DNA from: Symbiodinium kawagutii
Lineage: Eukaryota > Sar > Dinophyceae > Suessiales > Symbiodiniaceae
Length of the DNA: 64,000 nucleotides
Reading direction: 5' to 3'
Assembly (NCBI GenBank): GCA_009767595.1
Contig: VSDK01010371.1
Coordinates: 177,181-241,180, forward strand
Shown here: piece after piece, positions 44,361 through 54,892 of the stretch
How the letters are laid out: each line of letters opens with the position of its first letter
Numbering within the stretch: position 1 is the first letter of the stretch
Made by a program: the position numbers and the translations under genes
The notes under the pieces: model-generated
Databases searched by the model: none
What the model was told of the DNA's origin: nothing
Seen by the model: only the letters and a program-made list of their open reading frames with translations

Positions 44361-44490
44361 CATCTCCCAGACCAAGAAGCCGACCTTGCATCAACAAAAA
44401 GATTATTGCTTGCATGGTGGTGCCCTTGTTTTGACCGCCAGCAGTGAGTTTGATTCTTTATTTCGCCGGGGATCCATGGTGATCCCACAG

Positions 44491-44555
44491 GGGCCCACAT
44501 GGGCCCTGAAGCTCGCGACTCAGGTTATCCCAAGAGTCTCCCTTGTCCATCGTCC
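44491..44555 (+). CDS. candidate exon, unknown product
   Basis: Acceptor GATCCCACAG, donor GTGAGC. The frame reads GPTWALKLATQVIPRVSLVH then R. Clean splice contexts at both ends. Confidence 0.55.
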
Positions 44556-45267
44556 GTGAGCTGCGCGCGGCAGATTCCACTTGGCACCTGAGCACCACAA
44601 TGCTTAACAGGAATCCCCAAGAATGGTGGTTCATCGTGGTGGCCAGTGATCATAAGTGGCTCATGGTGGTTCGTGGTGGTCAGCCGCCAACATCCCAGAG
44701 ATTGATTTTCGGGGAAAATCTGCTGGAAAGCCATGTAATTGGTGGTTGATGGTGGTTGAAACCAGACGTTCCTGTAGATTTCCCATCCACCAACCCAGTG
44801 AATGAACATCTGGCAACAGGGACAGCTGATTTGATGTGATGAGTGTCTACTCAAGGCTTCACCGAACAACAGCCAGCATTGCAATTCAATGTTTGCCACG
44901 ACTTTGGGACCAATGGTGGCAGATCTTGTTGACGATCGTGCTTCACTGAATCTTTACTAGAGTTCTAATAGCAAGATTCAGCCCATCAACGGAAAGACGC
45001 ACAAGATTAAACATTATCCAATGTTGCTATAATTGCTCTGTCCATCCATTAAAAGATTGGCAGCCAGGCAAGTACACTCGGATGATTTGGGACAATTTGG
45101 ACTGCAGAATGCAGAAACCAACATAATCATTGCAAAGCATCCAGTAACAAGCACCAGCATACCAATGTATATCATTACTATCATTCTTAAATGGTATTCT
45201 GCTGGATGATTATTACAGCATTCTTATTCATAACCCAATGCATTGATGCAAAGAGTTTTCCCTTCAG
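44556..45267. other. mostly noncoding
   Basis: A GGTGGTTGATGGTGGTTGAAACCAG piece at 44740 is a family A remnant. A + frame at 44543-44749 is open but has no splice fit. Confidence 0.35.
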
Positions 45268-45390
45268 CACACCCAGTGATGCAAGACATGGCTCCACTCC
45301 CAAGGCATGCCGTGGTGCGAGACCCAGCGGGATATGAGTTGTGTTTGGTCAGCGAGCCGCAGTCGCCGCAGCCGCCCAGTCCAAGGTGCC
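45268..45390 (+). CDS. exon like the C-terminal end of a glyoxalase/VOC domain
   Basis: Acceptor TCCCTTCAG. The frame reads HPVMQDMAPLPRHAVVRDPA then GYELCLVSEPQSPQPP. The motif V.RDP.GYE.CLV matches the last strands of VOC-superfamily (glyoxalase I-like) domains, where the Glu of GYE is often a metal ligand. It stays open to a TGA at 45432-45434, so it may be a terminal exon. No earlier VOC exon was recognised. Function by motif only. Confidence 0.5.
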
Positions 45391-45627
45391 ACGGGCCTGA
45401 GCTTCCAACATGGGGAGAGACCCATGGTGAATGATTGCCGGTTAACATGATTGATGATATGGGACCAGCACAACTGGTTACTGACCAGGGTTAACGAGTG
45501 TGGGATCATGATTGTGGTTGTTGATGTGATCAATGATGTAAACAATGAATTATGAGTAGGCATTAGTAGCCAGAGAGCCATACCAGAATGAACCCGACAT
45601 ATGTGATATTATTTGCTGGTAAACTAG

Positions 45628-45702
45628 CAGCGATGACAAAACTGGGGGCGGTCAACACACTCCATCGAGCCCCCCAAGAAGGGCTGGAAGAGGAGTGGAG
45701 AT
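45628..45702 (+). CDS. candidate exon, unknown product
   Basis: Acceptor GGTAAACTAG. The frame reads AMTKLGAVNTLHRAPQEGLE then EEWR. The donor is unclear (stop two bases on). Confidence 0.45.
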
Positions 45703-45905
45703 GATGCCAGGGATTGCCAGGGAACTTTGCCTCAGAAATCCACCAACCATCACTACCCAAAGGATCCCAATGGTTTAACAATGGTGAATACTAGCGAACA
45801 ATTACTGTATGAACAATATCGGGGTCGAAGATTCAATACTATCCGGCTCTTATGTTTCTGAGGTTTGAATAGTGACTATCACTGGTGATTTCTGGCCAAT
45901 AGTAG

Positions 45906-46012
45906 GGGCGAAACTGATGCTGAACCCCGTGGCTTCACCTGGCCGTTGGCTTCGGTGCGCCATCCCTCACTACCTCGGCGTCGAAGAGATGTGGGGGTGT
46001 CTCAAGCCATGA
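45906..46012 (+). CDS. candidate exon, unknown product
   Basis: Acceptor CCAATAGTAG. The frame reads AKLMLNPVASPGRWLRCAIP then HYLGVEEMWGCLKP and TGA. A second frame is open. It runs directly into a family C repeat. Confidence 0.4.
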
Positions 46013-46153
46013 GGGACCCCCAAAAATTGGTTGGCTAAATAATGTTTGATACAAATGGTTGGCTTAAAAGTGGTTGGCTTAAAAATGCTTAATTGGGCAA
46101 ATAAGTGGCTTATATTAGATGATTTGGGGGCCCTCTATTGTAAGAGACCACCA
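46011..46153 (+). repeat. family C dispersed repeat, long copy
   Basis: GAGGGACCCCCAAAAATTGG ... GATGATTTGGGGGCCCTCTA then TTGTAAGAGACCACC. The ends are inverted (AGGGACCCCCAAA/TTTGGGGGCCCTC). The interior repeats GGTTGGCTTAAAA. Confidence 0.65.
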
Positions 46154-46421
46154 TGTGAGGGCTAGAATTGAATATGTTTGGTGTTGTTCGGTCCAATCTC
46201 GCCACAAGAAGCAGAATATATAGCTGTCACTGAGTGACAGTTGTGTAGCTGTTTTGTGCAGGCTTGTTATATACAGGGTCTTTAGTTATGATGGTTTGCA
46301 AAGAGAACAAGTTTCCCTTGACATGAGTAATCCAAGAGATCCCAAGTTGATCTGTTTTGGATTTGTCAGGAGCCCTCCTGCGCAGAGCTCAATCCCCACT
46401 GAGCAGAGATTGGAGTTGTGA

Positions 46422-46670
46422 CCAGCACGCATTGCCGCCGACGGGTGTGCGACGCCAGCGCCGAGCAGAGCCAGCAGCTGCAACTTCCCAGTGGCGATGC
46501 CCGGTGCCGAATGCCATGGTCTCGGACGACGATTGACCTGGAAAGATCAACTGCCTCCGACGGTACCGCCCTGCTTGGAAAAAGCCGTGCAGGAAGTTGG
46601 ATGTGCCATGCTGATGGGCGAGTTTGGGATGGGTGAAATCGGGCCAAGCAATTCAAGGTGCCATGGGTGA
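46422..46670 (+). CDS. candidate exon(s), unknown product
   Basis: A stop-free frame of 82 codons without a suitable early ATG. It contains PGAECHGLGRRLTWKDQLPP and CLEKAVQEVGCAMLMGEFGM. A second frame (ASAEQSQQLQLPSGD) is open for much of it. GTGCCAT after AATTCAAG could be a donor. Confidence 0.4.
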   Translation, partial: PARIAADGCATPAPSRASSCNFPVAMPGAECHGLGRRLTWKDQLPPTVPPCLEKAVQEVGCAMLMGEFGMGEIGPSNSRCHG

Positions 46671-47540
46671 AATCCGTGATATTCTGTATAGTAGTTGTAG
46701 GCCTTGGGGCCAACTCATCCTAGTGCAGGAGATGGCATTGTTCATCAATGCCATGGGAGGTATTGGTTGGTCATTTTTCGGTTGGTGGCGTTTATTTGAA
46801 CAGAAATGAAAAAAGGTTTGTATGCTCTAAAAGGTTCTATTGCGGCAAGGAAGCAACAGACTGTGCACAAGAGCAATGGCTGATGTGACAATTCTAGCAT
46901 TGCTGTTATGGACGCGTCAAATCTTAACATGTCATAACATTGTTCTACAAGTTTCATAGTAGGCATTTTTCCTACCAACCTGTAAAGATACTATCCGACC
47001 ATGTGCCTAATAAGAAAGCTGGGTCAGTAGCTTCCCTCGAAGTTGCTGGTTGCAGTGTTGGCATGTGCAGGTCCACCCCAGCCATGCGAGATGCTCCCAA
47101 TTTGTTGGCATGGCAAGGCAGCAGACATGTCGGAGCAAACCAGTCGATTAGTGGGTCCTCATTTTAGTGAGTTTGTTCACGAATTGAACTGTAGATTTTG
47201 TTGAATCTTGGCTATCCAGTCGGTTTTATTTACGTATCCTGGATACCTGGTGATTGTCAGGAGAGTAATTTGTCAAGTGAATCCTCATTTACTACTACTG
47301 TATTGGTTAAATTGCGAGAGCAAACGGTCAACTTGGGATAGTAAACGGTCATTGATCAACTACTATTGACCTCATTTACTCATTTTTGATTTCTTTGTCC
47401 ATTTGACATTGATCAACCATTTCCCATTACCAACCAATGAATCAACCATTGGTGATGGTAGTTGGTTGATTTGACCGTTACCAGCCAACTGCCATTTCTA
47501 TAACCATTACTAACCAGTATCCACCAAATCAACCATTTTT
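46671..47540. other. no secure gene
   Basis: A + patch at 47069-47160 after TGTGCAG (AMRDAPNLLAWQGSRHVGAN) may be an exon. 47280-47540 holds only CCAACCATT/ATCAACC low-complexity motifs. Confidence 0.3.
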
Positions 47541-47650
47541 AACCATGAATTATGTCTTGGTCCATGGTCGCTGGGGCGATTCCTCCAGAGGTTCTAATGG
47601 TAGGCTCGCTGTGGTTTGCCACGTCGCTGTTAGGCTGTGGACTTGCCACA
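47541..47650 (+). CDS. candidate membrane exon
   Basis: The frame reads SMVAGAIPPEVLMVGSLWFA then TSLLGCGLATEVEV and TGA. A hydrophobic segment of about 20 residues. Splice edges not defined. Confidence 0.35.
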
Positions 47651-48362
47651 GAGGTTGAGGTCTGAGACCCAGCAGCGGAAAAGTGACCGACTGGGCAGTG
47701 GGTGATCGATTTGGCGATGGGTTTTTGGCATTAATGGTTAATGAATGGTTATCCCCTGTAAAAAAAATCCTGGAAGCTAAACATCACATGTTTTCCAGGT
47801 AACCACTATAAACGCTGGATTTTTGAGTTTTTGGTTAGTTTGCCGGAGTGGACTTGATGGATCTTTGGCTTTAGCGGTTGATGAATGGTTGAGAGTGGTA
47901 AATCAACAATAATGGGAAATAATGGCTAGTAGCCTAATATGAGGGTTTCTCCCTGCTTCTTGGTCCTTTTTCCAACACATCCAGGCTTCTCAGCAACATT
48001 TTGGCGCGTGAGCGCCCACAGAAGTGGATCAATACATGGCAATGATATCTTCAGATATATGGCTACACTAGCCAGTGCCAATCATCCGGTCCTCAATTTT
48101 TTGGACCACTGAAGAGCCATGCAGCACCTTTTTATGAATCCCTTAGCTTTTTGCGAAGAATCGGCATTTCTGAGAGGTACAGTGAGCAGCGGACATATAT
48201 CCAACCTACAAGTATACCTTGTATATGACAAGTACACATTATATGTTGTATATATATATATATATATATTTGTTTATTTATTTTTGTATGATATTTATGT
48301 TATTTATACATTTTCTTTACCTATGTATAATATTGGACAGTTCTAAAGGTCAAGTATGTGAG

Positions 48363-48440
48363 GACACTGCTGTGCTGCTCAGGTTTGACTTGCGTTTGGG
48401 CAAAGTTTCGGTCAATCTGGTGGACGACCAACGAGCGGAG
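48363..48440 (+). CDS. candidate exon, unknown product
   Basis: Acceptor AGTATGTGAG, donor GTGCAA, exactly 26 codons DTAVLLRFDLRLGKVSVNLV then DDQRAE. The VSVNLVDD.RAE layout faintly resembles strands of VPS13-type lipid-transfer proteins, but it is too short to assign. An inner acceptor (GCTGCTCAG) would shorten it. Confidence 0.55.
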
Positions 48441-48664
48441 GTGCAATGGACGTGACATGGTGGGAGGTGTGCTTTGAAGCCCACGGACTTTGGCCGATCG
48501 GTTTTCTGACTGCAGAATCAATTTACATCGTAAGTTGTAAGTTGAAACTGTTTCTGTTTCAGCTGGAACAGTTTCTGTTTCACCAGCCAGTTGCTGGTGT
48601 GGACTCGGCTGCTTGGTGTTCTTTTTGGTTTTGGTTTTGAACCAATCAACGAACTTGGGTCCAG

Positions 48665-48737
48665 GCAGCAGCCAGAAGGTTCACCAAGATCGGTGATGTC
48701 TTGAACCAGAGGGTCGGATCACCAGTGTGTAAACGCA
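48665..48737 (+). CDS. candidate exon, unknown product
   Basis: Acceptor TTGGGTCCAG, donor GTATGA. The frame reads AARRFTKIGDVLNQRVGSPV then CKR. It stays open to 48867 (TDLLTMLKLAFGLPTTMVFL), so it could be longer. Confidence 0.5.
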
Positions 48738-48881
48738 GTATGACCGATTTACTGACCATGCTAAAACTAGCCTTTGGACTTCCAACGACCATGGTTTTTC
48801 TTGCCATTTCCCAGAATAACCACTGTTCAACTGAGATCTCCCAAAAGATCAGCAATAAAAGCCTTTAGCTGAACTATGTAA

Positions 48882-49148
48882 CCATTCCTCTCAAATCAAC
48901 CAAGGGCTTTCATTTCCCAAAAAGAACCCACCATCGTTTTATTTTGGAATCCCAGGGTATCGGTCACGTCACCCACCGGGTGCCCGAAGCAGCGCAGCCT
49001 GAAATCAAACACCAAGGATGACAACTGCCAAGCCATCAGGCAGAATTTCCATGACTTGGAATTATTGTCTAACAATTTGGACAAATTTGAAAAGCAAAAT
49101 AGAAGCAAAGGTGTTTTGATCCAAAAACAGATCAGCCATTATTATTAG
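48882..49148 (+). CDS. open frame without ATG, 88 codons
   Basis: Includes PTIVLFWNPRVSVTSPTG and DDNCQAIRQNFHDLELLSNN then LDKFEKQNRSK. The second part looks like a helical exon. No clear splice edges. The - strand (48896-49108) is open too. Confidence 0.35.
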   Translation, partial: PFLSNQPRAFISQKEPTIVLFWNPRVSVTSPTGCPKQRSLKSNTKDDNCQAIRQNFHDLELLSNNLDKFEKQNRSKGVLIQKQISHYY

Positions 49149-49204
49149 CCATTACAAACTATTATTAACCATTAAACCATATTAAACCAGTTCACCAAGG
49201 ATTA

Positions 49205-49330
49205 GAAATTGCAGCACTTGCTTCTGAATTTCGAAGCGTTGATGCACTCGGCAGGCCTTGCAACAGCTGCTGTGTTCGGGAGCCAAATGACAATGACGGT
49301 CGACGCAACGGTTGAGAGCTGCAAGTCGCA
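49205..49330 (+). CDS. candidate exon, unknown product
   Basis: Two + frames are open: LLLNFEALMHSAGLATAAVF with SQMTMTVDATVESCKS, and EIAALASEFRSVDALGRPCN. The GC content rises sharply. Acceptor GGATTAG. Confidence 0.4.
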
Positions 49331-50091
49331 ATGTGACCGCATGAGTTTCTTTGTCATGGTTCCTGGTGGGAAGTTGTCATTGACAGTTTTTATTTCTGTA
49401 TCGATGTGTAATTAATTATCCTACTTTGGTAATGCAGTTTGTCCATGATACTTTGGTGTGATACATTCGTAATTAATTTTTAGTCAAGCCTGTTTTCTCT
49501 GCTTGGAGCCATTCAATAGGGGAATCCAGCCCCGTGCTCGCTGGCGATGGAGAGAGAGAGCCCCGTGCTCGCTGCGCTGCGCAGTCGCGCTCAACAGACT
49601 AGCGGAATCGAGCGACATGTTTTGATGGGTTGCACCAGTGGGTGACCAGTCTTCGTCTCAAACGCCTTTGCTGCCAAACATACATACAAGATCATCAAGA
49701 TCATACAAGAGTTGTTGTTTGTTTGATTGCCATGAGCTTGGCACTATACTATAATATGCATTAAAATCAAATGAAATCATCAATCATTTGTGCTAGAACA
49801 GTGAGCTTAACACTCAAGAGCTACACTGCCTCACTGTTAGCTGCATTGCATGCTTGCTCTTTGCAAGTGCTGGTACTATCATCCTTTAGGTACACAGTTC
49901 AACCTATATTGCAATGAGTTACGAAAGTACTTCTGTCACCGTGCGCTCCGTCAATTGTCGGAAAGATTTTTTCATGGCTTGGTGCGGCCCAGGTTGGGAC
50001 TTGCATGAAGCCAACTGCGTGGTCACTGGGCTTGATGCAACTCCCTGGGGGCACCCCATCAGAAACGGATCGGCTGAGGGCGTATGGACAG

Positions 50092-50152
50092 CAGAAGGGA
50101 GGTGATACGATGGCTGGCGTGGCAGCAAATGCTGCCGCAGACTTGTCTGAGG
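50092..50152 (+). CDS. candidate exon with GC donor
   Basis: Acceptor GTATGGACAG. The frame reads QKGGDTMAGVAANAAADLSE, then GCAATGGAGAGGGAG follows as a possible GC donor leading into a (CA)n run. Confidence 0.45.
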
Positions 50153-50167
50153 GCAATGGAGAGGGAG

Positions 50168-50212
50168 ACACACACACACACACAGACACGCGCACACACA
50201 CACACACACACA
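50168..50212. repeat. CA microsatellite
   Basis: (CA)n with GACACGCG interruption. Confidence 0.9.
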
Positions 50213-50281
50213 TAGAGAATATATCATAATGGCATGGAAGTGAGGATGAGGAATGATGAGGGATGATGAGGCACCTGCCAG

Positions 50282-50341
50282 ATGTCGCTCATAGTTTGCC
50301 ACGGTAACCTGTCAGTCCAAATGGCTCTGACCAGTTGGCAG
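50282..50341 (+). CDS. candidate exon, unknown product
   Basis: Acceptor GGCACCTGCCAG, donor GTGGGA, exactly 20 codons MSLIVCHGNLSVQMALTSWQ. Phase 0 at both ends, compatible with the exon at 50810. Confidence 0.55.
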
Positions 50342-50809
50342 GTGGGAACTGGCAACCAGGAACGGGCAACGCCAGCCAGTCGAAGCAATCATCAATAGCC
50401 AACCGGAGGTTGCTAATGTAGTTTACTACTAGGTAGATCCAATACAGGTAAATACTAGGTTGCCAATATAGTTTAGTTGTGTTTCATTAGTTGGTATTAA
50501 ATAGTATTGCTAATATAATTTATATTGAAACAACCGGAGGTTGCTAATTAGTATTGCTGACAAATAGTTCAATTATTCATTCCAATACGAGGTAAATCCA
50601 ATAGGCTGGTCCCACTAGATGAACATGGGTCGTTGTGGTTGTGGTTGTTGTGGATGTTGATGATAACTTTAGGTATTTCTTTAGGTCATAGAAATTCACT
50701 CTACTGAACTGGTGATCTTCAAGGGGAATCTACTTTTTGCACAGGCCCCACGTTCAACATCATTTTGGGGAGTTGGGCATGAATTGGGGTCACGCTGAGC
50801 TGCCTTCAG
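50342..50809. other. probable intron
   Basis: GTGGGA...CTTCAG. AT-rich, with repeated GGTTGCTAATRTAGTTT and AGGTAAATCCAATA motifs (50405-50600). Confidence 0.4.
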
Positions 50810-50870
50810 GTTGATGTCCATTTGCTGACAGACCACCGTTCCGGCCGTGACGCCGCGGAATGGCGTCCGG
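50810..50870 (+). CDS. candidate exon, unknown product
   Basis: Acceptor GCTGCCTTCAG. The frame reads VDVHLLTDHRSGRDAAEWRP then GTYAL and TAG. A GC donor after GAATG is possible. It follows 50282-50341 in phase. Confidence 0.5.
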
Positions 50871-50889
50871 GGACCTATGCCCTGTAGGG

Positions 50890-51710
50890 TCCATCTTAGT
50901 TTCCAGGATGAATTGATGATGGTTTGTGATGGTGATTGATAGTGAGTATAAGCTGATGAATGACTGTCAATGATGGCTAATAACGGCTAAGAAGCTGATT
51001 AATGACGATTAATGATGGTTGATAAGCTGATTGATGACTCTTAACGATGGTTGACAAGCTGATGAATGATGGCGAATGATGGACAGTGATCGTTAATGAT
51101 GAATCATGATTGGCCATCAATGCTGGAGAATGATGGTATGTAGTGGTTACTGATACGCTCATTCACAAGAATGGCCAGAAGAAAAGTGACCAACCAGGGA
51201 TCTCAGTATGGAGATTCATGATTGCACAGACCACCCTGCCAGCTGTTCGCTGAAAAGGGCCCTTTCATGGCATAGTGTTCTCACTGCCAATTGGTTACTT
51301 ATGTTAGTTGATTAAGCCCTCCAGTGTCATGCGGGAAGCTTTTGAAGCATCCAAGCTTGACTAGGGCGTGCATTTTGGCAGTCCAGGATCAAGACTGAAT
51401 CCAGTACCCAACCGCTCTGGTAGCAAACTGCACTTCCTTGGCGATAGTGTAGGTGCTGAACTGCCAACATGATCGAAGGCTTTGCATGTCAGCCAACCAA
51501 ATGCTATGATAAAAACACCGCGAGGCTCGATGCATGGCGCATTTACAAACGGTCACCTGGAAAATCACCCAAATGTGGGTCAATATGCCGCACATGGAGA
51601 TATACGAAGCACATGGGATGTATTTCTACCAGTTTGCTGGTTATGATCGTATGATCGCTGCAGCTCGTAGAGTGCTTCCAGCTGCTCAGGTGTGGAAGGC
51701 AAGTTTGCAG
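50890..51710. other. mostly noncoding; several open frames near 51469-51660
   Basis: 50930-51150 is a GATGATTAATGATGG low-complexity tract. At 51469-51660 all three + frames are open (for example HMEIYEAHGMYFYQFAGYDR), so an exon is likely but its frame is not. Confidence 0.3.
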
Positions 51711-51765
51711 ACATGCAGGCGCCACCCGAAGTTGCCGTGTGGAAGCCGCGGTTGATGGTGGCCGG
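51711..51765 (+). CDS. candidate exon, unknown product
   Basis: Acceptor CAAGTTTGCAG, donor GTAGGG. The frame reads MQAPPEVAVWKPRLMVA. The same frame upstream (SGVEGKFAD) is open. Confidence 0.5.
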
Positions 51766-52071
51766 GTAGGGTGCCGCCAGTCGATTGGGACAACGACTAC
51801 TCTTTGGAGCACCCACCAGTTTTGTGCCCAAAGAAATGATGCTTGATAGTAAAGAAGCCAGCTATTGAGGCTCAACTGGGAGTGTTTTGTCAATATGCAT
51901 TTACCATGGTACTAGCTTCAACTGGTTGAGATACTCTCAAGATATATGTTGATGTTGGGGGTTGGGAGCTGGTGCATTTGGCATACCTGGCTGCCGGGTT
52001 CAGTTGCTGATTTGGTCTACGCTATCATCCAATCAGCTTATGTCGTACGAACAGAGGAGGGCCCCCTTTAG

Positions 52072-52118
52072 AGACCAATGCAAGCAATCTGCGATCCGCC
52101 ACTTTGGTGGGAGTTTGG
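52072..52118 (+). CDS. small candidate exon
   Basis: 47 nt between CCCCCTTTAG and GTATGT. All frames are short (RPMQAICDPPLWWEF or TNASNLRSATLVGVW). Just upstream, SVADLVYAIIQSAYVVRTEE (51998-52057) is another open piece. Confidence 0.4.
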
Positions 52119-52606
52119 GTATGTTTGAGGTGATCGGATTCAGTTCCGAAGTCAGGTCTCGATTCTGAAAGTCTGAAATTACCCCATTTCGAACCTATTA
52201 CATTATTATCAATCATGTAATTATGTTATCAAGTGGCAGATCCAGTTGTTAATGAAGCTCCCAGCTCTTTGATGGTCCGTTGCCAGCTATGTGGACTAAA
52301 ACCCAGAGTTTTTTGGATGTATGATCTATGGAGTTACCATTATTGGATTTCATCGAGGTCTTCACCTTTCATGTCAAAGCATGACATGAACCTTCGGTGC
52401 CGCTTGTTGAGCTTTTCGCCCGCAGCCACCGCAGCTCTTTAGTTGCGGTGGTTTCTATTGAGCCAAATTCGGGTTGGTAGTTGTTCCACCTTGTTCCATC
52501 ACTCAACCACAAAGAAGAATCCTGAGGGAAGATGAGAGAAGACTAGTCTCAGTATCAGCATGTATCAACAGTCTAGACATCAATTCGGGCTACTACCGGA
52601 CTCCAG

Positions 52607-52710
52607 GCTGCACAAATAAGGCTGCCAGAGATCACTTGCACGCTGTTGACGTTGGAACCGCCGGACTACCAACCGCCAGCAACGTGCCGTGGTTGCATTG
52701 CCGACGACTG
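52607..52710 (+). CDS. candidate exon, unknown product
   Basis: Acceptor CGGACTCCAG, donor GTGTGA. The frame reads AAQIRLPEITCTLLTLEPPD then YQPPATCRGCIADD. An overlapping frame (REDERRLVSVSACINSLDIN) is open upstream and across it. Confidence 0.5.
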
Positions 52711-52945
52711 GTGTGAAACGATGGTTTCATTTTCACAGATTGCTCCTTGAACCATGACATGTGCGCATGCACCGAACAATGCCCTCTTCACAGACAAGTG
52801 AAGAAGATAAGATCTCAAAACTGAAGACGGATGAATCCAAACTGCCCGACTGTGCCCTATTTCATGACATCTTCGTGCATGGCTCAGCACATCACATGAT
52901 GCATAACACCTGGGCTCCAAGGGGTTGACATCCTCACCACTTGAG

Positions 52946-53039
52946 GTGATGCTCAGGCGTTCAGTCCTGGGTGTTGTTGCATGGCTGATCACTCCCAACG
53001 TAGCTGAGGCACTCCCGAGGGATGAGGGAGGCTCTGCAA
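52946..53039 (+). CDS. candidate exon like a thylakoid twin-arginine transfer signal
   Basis: Acceptor CACCACTTGAG. The frame reads MLRRSVLGVVAWLITPNVAE then ALPRDEGGSA. Two Arg, a hydrophobic core and an AEA-like cleavage site match the thylakoid-lumen targeting domain of plastid proteins. A GC donor at about 53040 is possible. If right, the mature lumenal protein would be encoded by downstream exons, which I could not recognise. A mitochondrial presequence or plain membrane segment is also possible. Confidence 0.4.
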
Positions 53040-53108
53040 GCATAGATACGCATAGAAACACCAGAGAGAGAACAACTGATATATGCACAATTAACTCCGC
53101 CAAGCCCA

Positions 53109-53130
53109 GCGAGAGAGAGAGAGAGAGAGA
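53109..53130. repeat. GA microsatellite
   Basis: (GA)n; another lies at 53219-53238. Confidence 0.9.
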
Positions 53131-53173
53131 AAGAACTTGGAGATTGACCTGCTTGACAGCTGTAGTTATTGTA

Positions 53174-53219
53174 GTTGGGGCGTCGCAATGGGACGACTGA
53201 TGACAGTCATGCCCGCCAG
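53174..53219 (+). repeat. dispersed 46-bp motif, copy 2
   Basis: GTTGGGGCGTCGCAATGGGA followed by CGACTGATGACAGTCATGCCC. About 38 of 46 positions match the copy at 24813. GACTG..CAGTC forms a short inverted repeat. Both copies are followed by purine-rich or GA sequence. Confidence 0.7.
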
Positions 53220-53239
53220 AGAGAGAGAGAGAGAGAGAA

Positions 53240-53560
53240 TTAACTTGGACTGAAGAGTTGCGAGAGCTGCATTTACACTATGCATTGGATCAATCAATAT
53301 TGAAGCCTACGTACATGTTTGTACAATATGAAAGCTGTGCTTCTTGAACAACTGCTGGGTGTTTGGTAACCCTGGCTCGTTGCAGTGATTAGAGGAGATC
53401 TTGCCTTCTTGGGAAGGGTTTACTACTTGGCACTTCAATGTTATCCTCTTGCTTGCTCGGGATAATGATGGCTATAAAATAAAATATATCCTGCATATAG
53501 ATCAGTATAGATCACATCTAATTCTACTTTTTTGACGACATTGACCTGCTAATTTGATGT
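53240..53560. other. no gene recognised
   Basis: AT-rich spacer. I see nothing in it. Confidence 0.4.
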
Positions 53561-53660
53561 TCACCAAACTAATCACAAAGATCCTGAGATGTTCCAAGCT
53601 ACCTCCCACAATGTTCTTCATCGCATGCTTTCGTGGCGACATAAATTTGTTGTTGGCCAG

Positions 53661-53697
53661 GCTCTAGCTTCCGAAAACAAGGAGCTGGAGGCTTGGA
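53661..53697 (+). CDS. candidate exon, unknown product
   Basis: Acceptor TTGTTGGCCAG, possible donor GTTTGC. The frame reads ALASENKELEAW and stays open to 53725 (SLRRWGSQH). Upstream, in the same frame, EMFQATSHNVLHRMLSWRHK is open, so the exon could start near 53570. Confidence 0.45.
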
Positions 53698-54193
53698 GTT
53701 TGCGTCGCTGGGGTTCTCAACACTGATGGGTCACCCTCGCCTTTGAAGTATTTCGTTGCTTCCACATCGTTTGAAGGGATTCCTATAGTAAATAACCAAG
53801 GTATTGTTCATGTGACATCCATTCATCTCCATTCAGTGTTCGCCTGATGATGTTTAGGATGCGAAAGCCAGCTGGGGAGGGTTTTCGGTCCCACAGAAAA
53901 TTTTGCTAAAAGTATTTGTTTTTTGATCACTCCGGGAAAGCAGGGCTCAAAGACATGGAGCTGCTGAAGAATAAGGCATTTCGCATATTGATGCCGCAAG
54001 CATGTGAATGTCATATTGGACCTCACAATACAAGCAGGTAAAGAGACACTAATTATGTAGGAATACACCAGGAAAACCGACACGTTTTCCGTGTGTGTTT
54101 CCACGTGTTTATCCTGCCGTTCGGGAAGCCCATGCAAATTTCCAGTGCAGGAGTGAGTAATTCATATTTGGAATGAGTCAGCAATTATACCAG

Positions 54194-54278
54194 GTGACTT
54201 CCTTGTGCCAAAAGAATCCAGAGAAATCGCGGTTGTGGGAGAGCCAAACTTGCGGTTCAGGACCCTGGAATGCTACAG
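54194..54278 (+). CDS. candidate exon, unknown product
   Basis: Acceptor TTATACCAG, donor GTTGCA. The frame reads DFLVPKESREIAVVGEPNLR then FRTLECY. Beta-rich. The frame stays open to 54333. Confidence 0.6.
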
Positions 54279-54519
54279 GTTGCACGAGCACCAAGCTGTG
54301 ACTGTGAGGCTTCACCCTTTCCAATCTCATTCGTAAATATGCTGAGAGAGTCGTATAGGGTCCTCAATTTGTTTGGGAGCCTCATTGAACTTGAGACATT
54401 TGCAAATTCGGTTCTCTGTGGAACCTACCGGGAAGGCCTATGAGGATTATACGAGGGTTTTTCCCAAAGAGAGAACCTGAGAAATTTGTGGTGTCTCTTT
54501 ATACATGGTTAAAAAAAAA

Positions 54520-54560
54520 CTGGATGATTTAGGTGGGTACCCCAATTGAAGAAACCATCC
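54520..54560 (+). repeat. family C fragment
   Basis: GATGATTTAGGTGGGTACCCC then AATTGAAGAAACCATC. Confidence 0.4.
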
Positions 54561-54892
54561 ATTTTCCCACATTCACTGAATTCACCAAGCCTTCTTATCC
54601 TCTAGTCTAAGAAACCACCGTAAAAAAAAGACACATTTAGAAGCATTTGGTTTGGTTGATGGTTTAATTGTCAGTTGTTCTTTGAAATGTAATACCATTA
54701 ACCACTTCTTTTCCCTATATTAACCAACCAGTTGGTTAATCAACCAGTTGGATAAAACATCAACCACTTATTTTCCACAATTGCAAATCGATTAACCCAC
54801 CAGTTGTTAATCAACCAACCCTATCTGATTAAGAACTGCTTGGTTGACTTGCGCGTTGCATGCCGGGGTGGCTGTTCGCACCACCTGGCCAG

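Noticed and set aside
44054-44500. 148-codon - strand frame as a gene
   Set aside because: It overlaps the + segment 44051-44360, which has a good acceptor and agrees with neighbouring + exons. Still possible, but less likely.
48363-50870. VPS13-type lipid transfer protein
   Set aside because: VSVNLVDD.RAE and VDVHLL..EW pieces are suggestive, but the order and spacing do not fit the family well; left unassigned.
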